Source: Pseudomonadales bacterium (lineage in GTDB: Bacteria > Pseudomonadota > Gammaproteobacteria > Pseudomonadales > Azotimanducaceae). From it: 34,885 nucleotides of DNA. Made by a program: the position numbers and the translations under genes. The notes beneath the pieces are model-generated. The model was not told where the DNA came from and did no database searches. It saw nothing but the letters and a program-made list of their open reading frames with translations. Below are positions 33,253 through 34,885 of this stretch, in pieces. The stretch is from assembly GCA_028279305.1 (NCBI GenBank), contig JANQOA010000075.1, positions 1 to 34,885 on the forward strand, written 5' to 3'. Position 1 is the stretch's first letter, and each line of letters starts with the position of its first letter.

Positions 33253-34885
33253 TCATCCCCTGGCTATGATGGTAGGACGTTGCACAAAATCCGGGTCCCG
33301 GCGCAGAGCCACCTCTCCGGCAGGCAGCCAGCCCGGCGCTTGCGGCATGCCCACGGTCACCGCAGCAAAACCCGGCGTCATGCGCTGATCGATACGCACC
33401 TCCAGGCTGCAGCCCGCGAAATCCGCACCTTCACCCGCCTGCACGCCGATGCGCGCCGCGTCCTCAGGGTGCAAAACAAGCCAGGGCGGCTGCATGCGGG
33501 CTTCCATGGCCGGGGCATAGGCCGACAACTCCTCGCTGCCGAACAATTGCGGCAAATGGATCAGCCTTATCGCCGCTGAGCCTGTTTGTTGGTGCAACGG
33601 CTCCGCCTCAACAGCGGCTTCCGGTTCCAGTGCCGCCAGAATGACGCCGGGGTCCCCGCCGCGCAGGCTGCCCCCCACTTCCTGCTGAAACTTGAACAGC
33701 GCCTGATTGGAGTTCCAACCCGGCGCCCAGACGTAAGGAACCAGCGCGCCGGCTCCATCCCGGTTCAGCCCCTCCATGGAAAACGACAACGGCGTCTCTT
33801 CGTCCACGGCCGACTTGGGTTCATGCATGGTTGCGTCCGCGTACATGGCTGTGCGGCCGCTGAAACGATGCGGCGCCCGGGGAACCTTCTGGCCCGAACG
33901 GCTGCGCGTGGAAGCCGGCGGTGCCACTGCAGCGATGCCGGCAAATTCCGCCTGCGCCGCCAGTGTGTCCAGCACGTCATCCACATGCCGCCAGTTCATG
34001 TCGTTGCGCCCCATGCGGGCGGCAATGTCCACACACCAGCGCCACCCGGGCTGAATGTCATCAGCGGGCACAAAAACCTGGTAAAAACGCTGCGCCCGGC
34101 TTTCGAAGTTAACCAGCGTACCCGTACATTCAGCGCTGGCAGCAGCGGGAAACACCAGATCCGCGGCACTGGCGGTGGGATTGTCCAGACTGTCGATTAC
34201 CAGCAGATGTTCCAGTTTGGCCAGCGCCGCCTGCACGCGTTTACCATCCCCGCGCCTGAACAGGTCATTACCCATCACCACCAGATTGCGCGCTGAACCC
34301 GTCTCGATGGCCTTAAGCACGTCTTCCAGATCCAGCCCGCCGCTGAAACGGCTGACGCCAAAACTGTTGGCTTCGCTGCCGCACACCGCCAGCAACGGTT
34401 CGCCGCTGCGCTCCAGCGCGCGGCAGATGTTCTCTGCCGCGGTCAGCAGCGCCGGTTCCATATGACTGGCACCGGTGACAATCAGCGGCCGCCGCGCCTG
34501 CGCCAGCGCCGCGGCCGCCTGTTCCGCAAACTCGGTGAGTTCCCGGGACAACTGCGCCGGCCCAGAGGCGGAAACAGAGACGGATTCAGATGCAGAGCCG
34601 GAAGCGGAATCCAACGCGGAAACAGAGGCAGATGCATCCGCCAGCCTTGCGGCAATAGCCTCACCGCACAGGGCCAGGCTCCGGGGTTCATCATGACAGG
34701 TGGCTGCCGCGATATCGTCCAGACGGGTGGGCAGCACCGAGGCTATTAATACCGGGCTGGCCGCGCCCTGGGCATGCCCGCGCACGCCGGCGTCCTGCCA
34801 GCGGGGTATGTTCGCGTCCGCAGCCATGTCCAGGGCTTTGTTGCGCGCCGCCTGGCGGATCGCCAGCGCCAGCCGCGGTGCGGTG
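33253..34885 (-). CDS. nuoG: NADH-quinone oxidoreductase subunit G, C-terminal part (5' end outside window)
   Basis: The frame is open to the right edge and continues beyond it; the ATG at 34827 is internal. The residues before it (LALAIRQAARNKALD) match the conserved NuoG stretch that precedes AADxNIPxW. About 543 codons are visible, covering the molybdopterin-oxidoreductase-like domain (PLIVTGASH, ENICRALERSGEPLLAVCGSEANSFGV, NLVVMGNDLFRRG, LVIDSLDNPTASAADLVFPAAASAECTGTLVNFESRAQRF) and a C-terminal MopB-binding-like barrel. This domain no longer holds a cofactor in complex I. A Ser/Ala-rich low-complexity stretch encoded at about 34561-34635 interrupts it. Confidence 0.95.
   Translation of the reverse strand, partial: TAPRLALAIRQAARNKALDMAADANIPRWQDAGVRGHAQGAASPVLIASVLPTRLDDIAAATCHDEPRSLALCGEAIAARLADASASVSALDSASGSASESVSVSASGPAQLSRELTEFAEQAAAALAQARRPLIVTGASHMEPALLTAAENICRALERSGEPLLAVCGSEANSFGVSRFSGGLDLEDVLKAIETGSARNLVVMGNDLFRRGDGKRVQAALAKLEHLLVIDSLDNPTASAADLVFPAAASAECTGTLVNFESRAQRFYQVFVPADDIQPGWRWCVDIAARMGRNDMNWRHVDDVLDTLAAQAEFAGIAAVAPPASTRSRSGQKVPRAPHRFSGRTAMYADATMHEPKSAVDEETPLSFSMEGLNRDGAGALVPYVWAPGWNSNQALFKFQQEVGGSLRGGDPGVILAALEPEAAVEAEPLHQQTGSAAIRLIHLPQLFGSEELSAYAPAMEARMQPPWLVLHPEDAARIGVQAGEGADFAGCSLEVRIDQRMTPGFAAVTVGMPQAPGWLPAGEVALRRDPDFVQRPTIIARG
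34561..34635 (-). repeat. Ser/Ala low-complexity hexanucleotide-like repeat in nuoG
   Basis: About 25 codons alternate serine with Ala, Val, Glu or Gly (DASASVSALDSASGSASESVSVSASG). At the DNA level, TCN codons alternate with GNN codons in a degenerate period of six bases. It falls between two conserved NuoG segments, where a surface loop is likely. Replication slippage is the probable origin. Confidence 0.7.

Noticed and set aside
1..34885. tRNA or rRNA genes, CRISPR arrays, insertion sequences, attachment sites or a replication origin.
   Set aside because: I saw no cloverleaf-like segments, spaced repeats, transposase motifs or DnaA-box clusters while reading the window; this was done by eye and without a search tool.

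Overview
The window reads as chromosomal DNA of a moderately GC-rich aerobic gammaproteobacterium. The evidence is a Gram-negative TonB-dependent receptor, many Sec signal peptides, a NuoG-to-NuoN proton-pumping NADH dehydrogenase cluster, and oxygen-using catabolic enzymes (Rieske oxygenase, TauD-type dioxygenase, di-iron desaturase, MetE-like and CoA-transferase genes). That gene mix is typical of marine, lipid- or aromatic-degrading heterotrophs, but the assignment below class level is inference. I saw no tRNA, rRNA, CRISPR array, transposase or phage gene.

Region 1 (1-3300): the tail of an unidentified gene, a small secreted protein and a ureohydrolase on the plus strand. These converge on an MFS transporter-truncated haemoglobin pair that has a Fur-box-like sequence upstream. 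Region 2 (3377-9362): an AT-richer orphan membrane protein, a CoA-transferase, a MetE-like/SDR pair with translational coupling, a PaaX-type regulator and a divergent fatty acid desaturase. The PaaX/desaturase gap holds a perfect 20-bp palindrome, and the PaaX/SDR gap holds three 19-bp tandem repeats. Region 3 (9393-13059): a TauD-type dioxygenase divergent from a LysR regulator, then a Rieske oxygenase with a fungal-type (Fcy1-like) cytosine deaminase homologue downstream.

Region 4 (13231-18395) is the best candidate for an undescribed system. It is a tightly packed four-gene operon: a three-helix membrane protein with a large outside domain, a periplasmic protein, a periplasmic TPR protein, and a membrane-anchored DUF2235 serine hydrolase with an intact Ser-Asp-His triad. 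Region 5 (18478-21903) is one large protein joining an Fe-S RecB/Cas4-like nuclease, a DEDD exonuclease and an SF1 helicase (TM0106 type). Its last codons contain the intrinsic terminator of the convergent TonB-dependent receptor gene.

Region 6 (21905-26047, minus strand): the TonB-dependent receptor, an ATC-hydrolase-family protein and a two-CBS-domain protein. Region 7 (26112 to the right edge, minus strand): nuoG(partial)-H-I-J-K-L-M-N, with 4-bp stop/start overlaps at J/K, K/L, L/M and M/N. NuoG carries an unusual Ser/Ala low-complexity insert.
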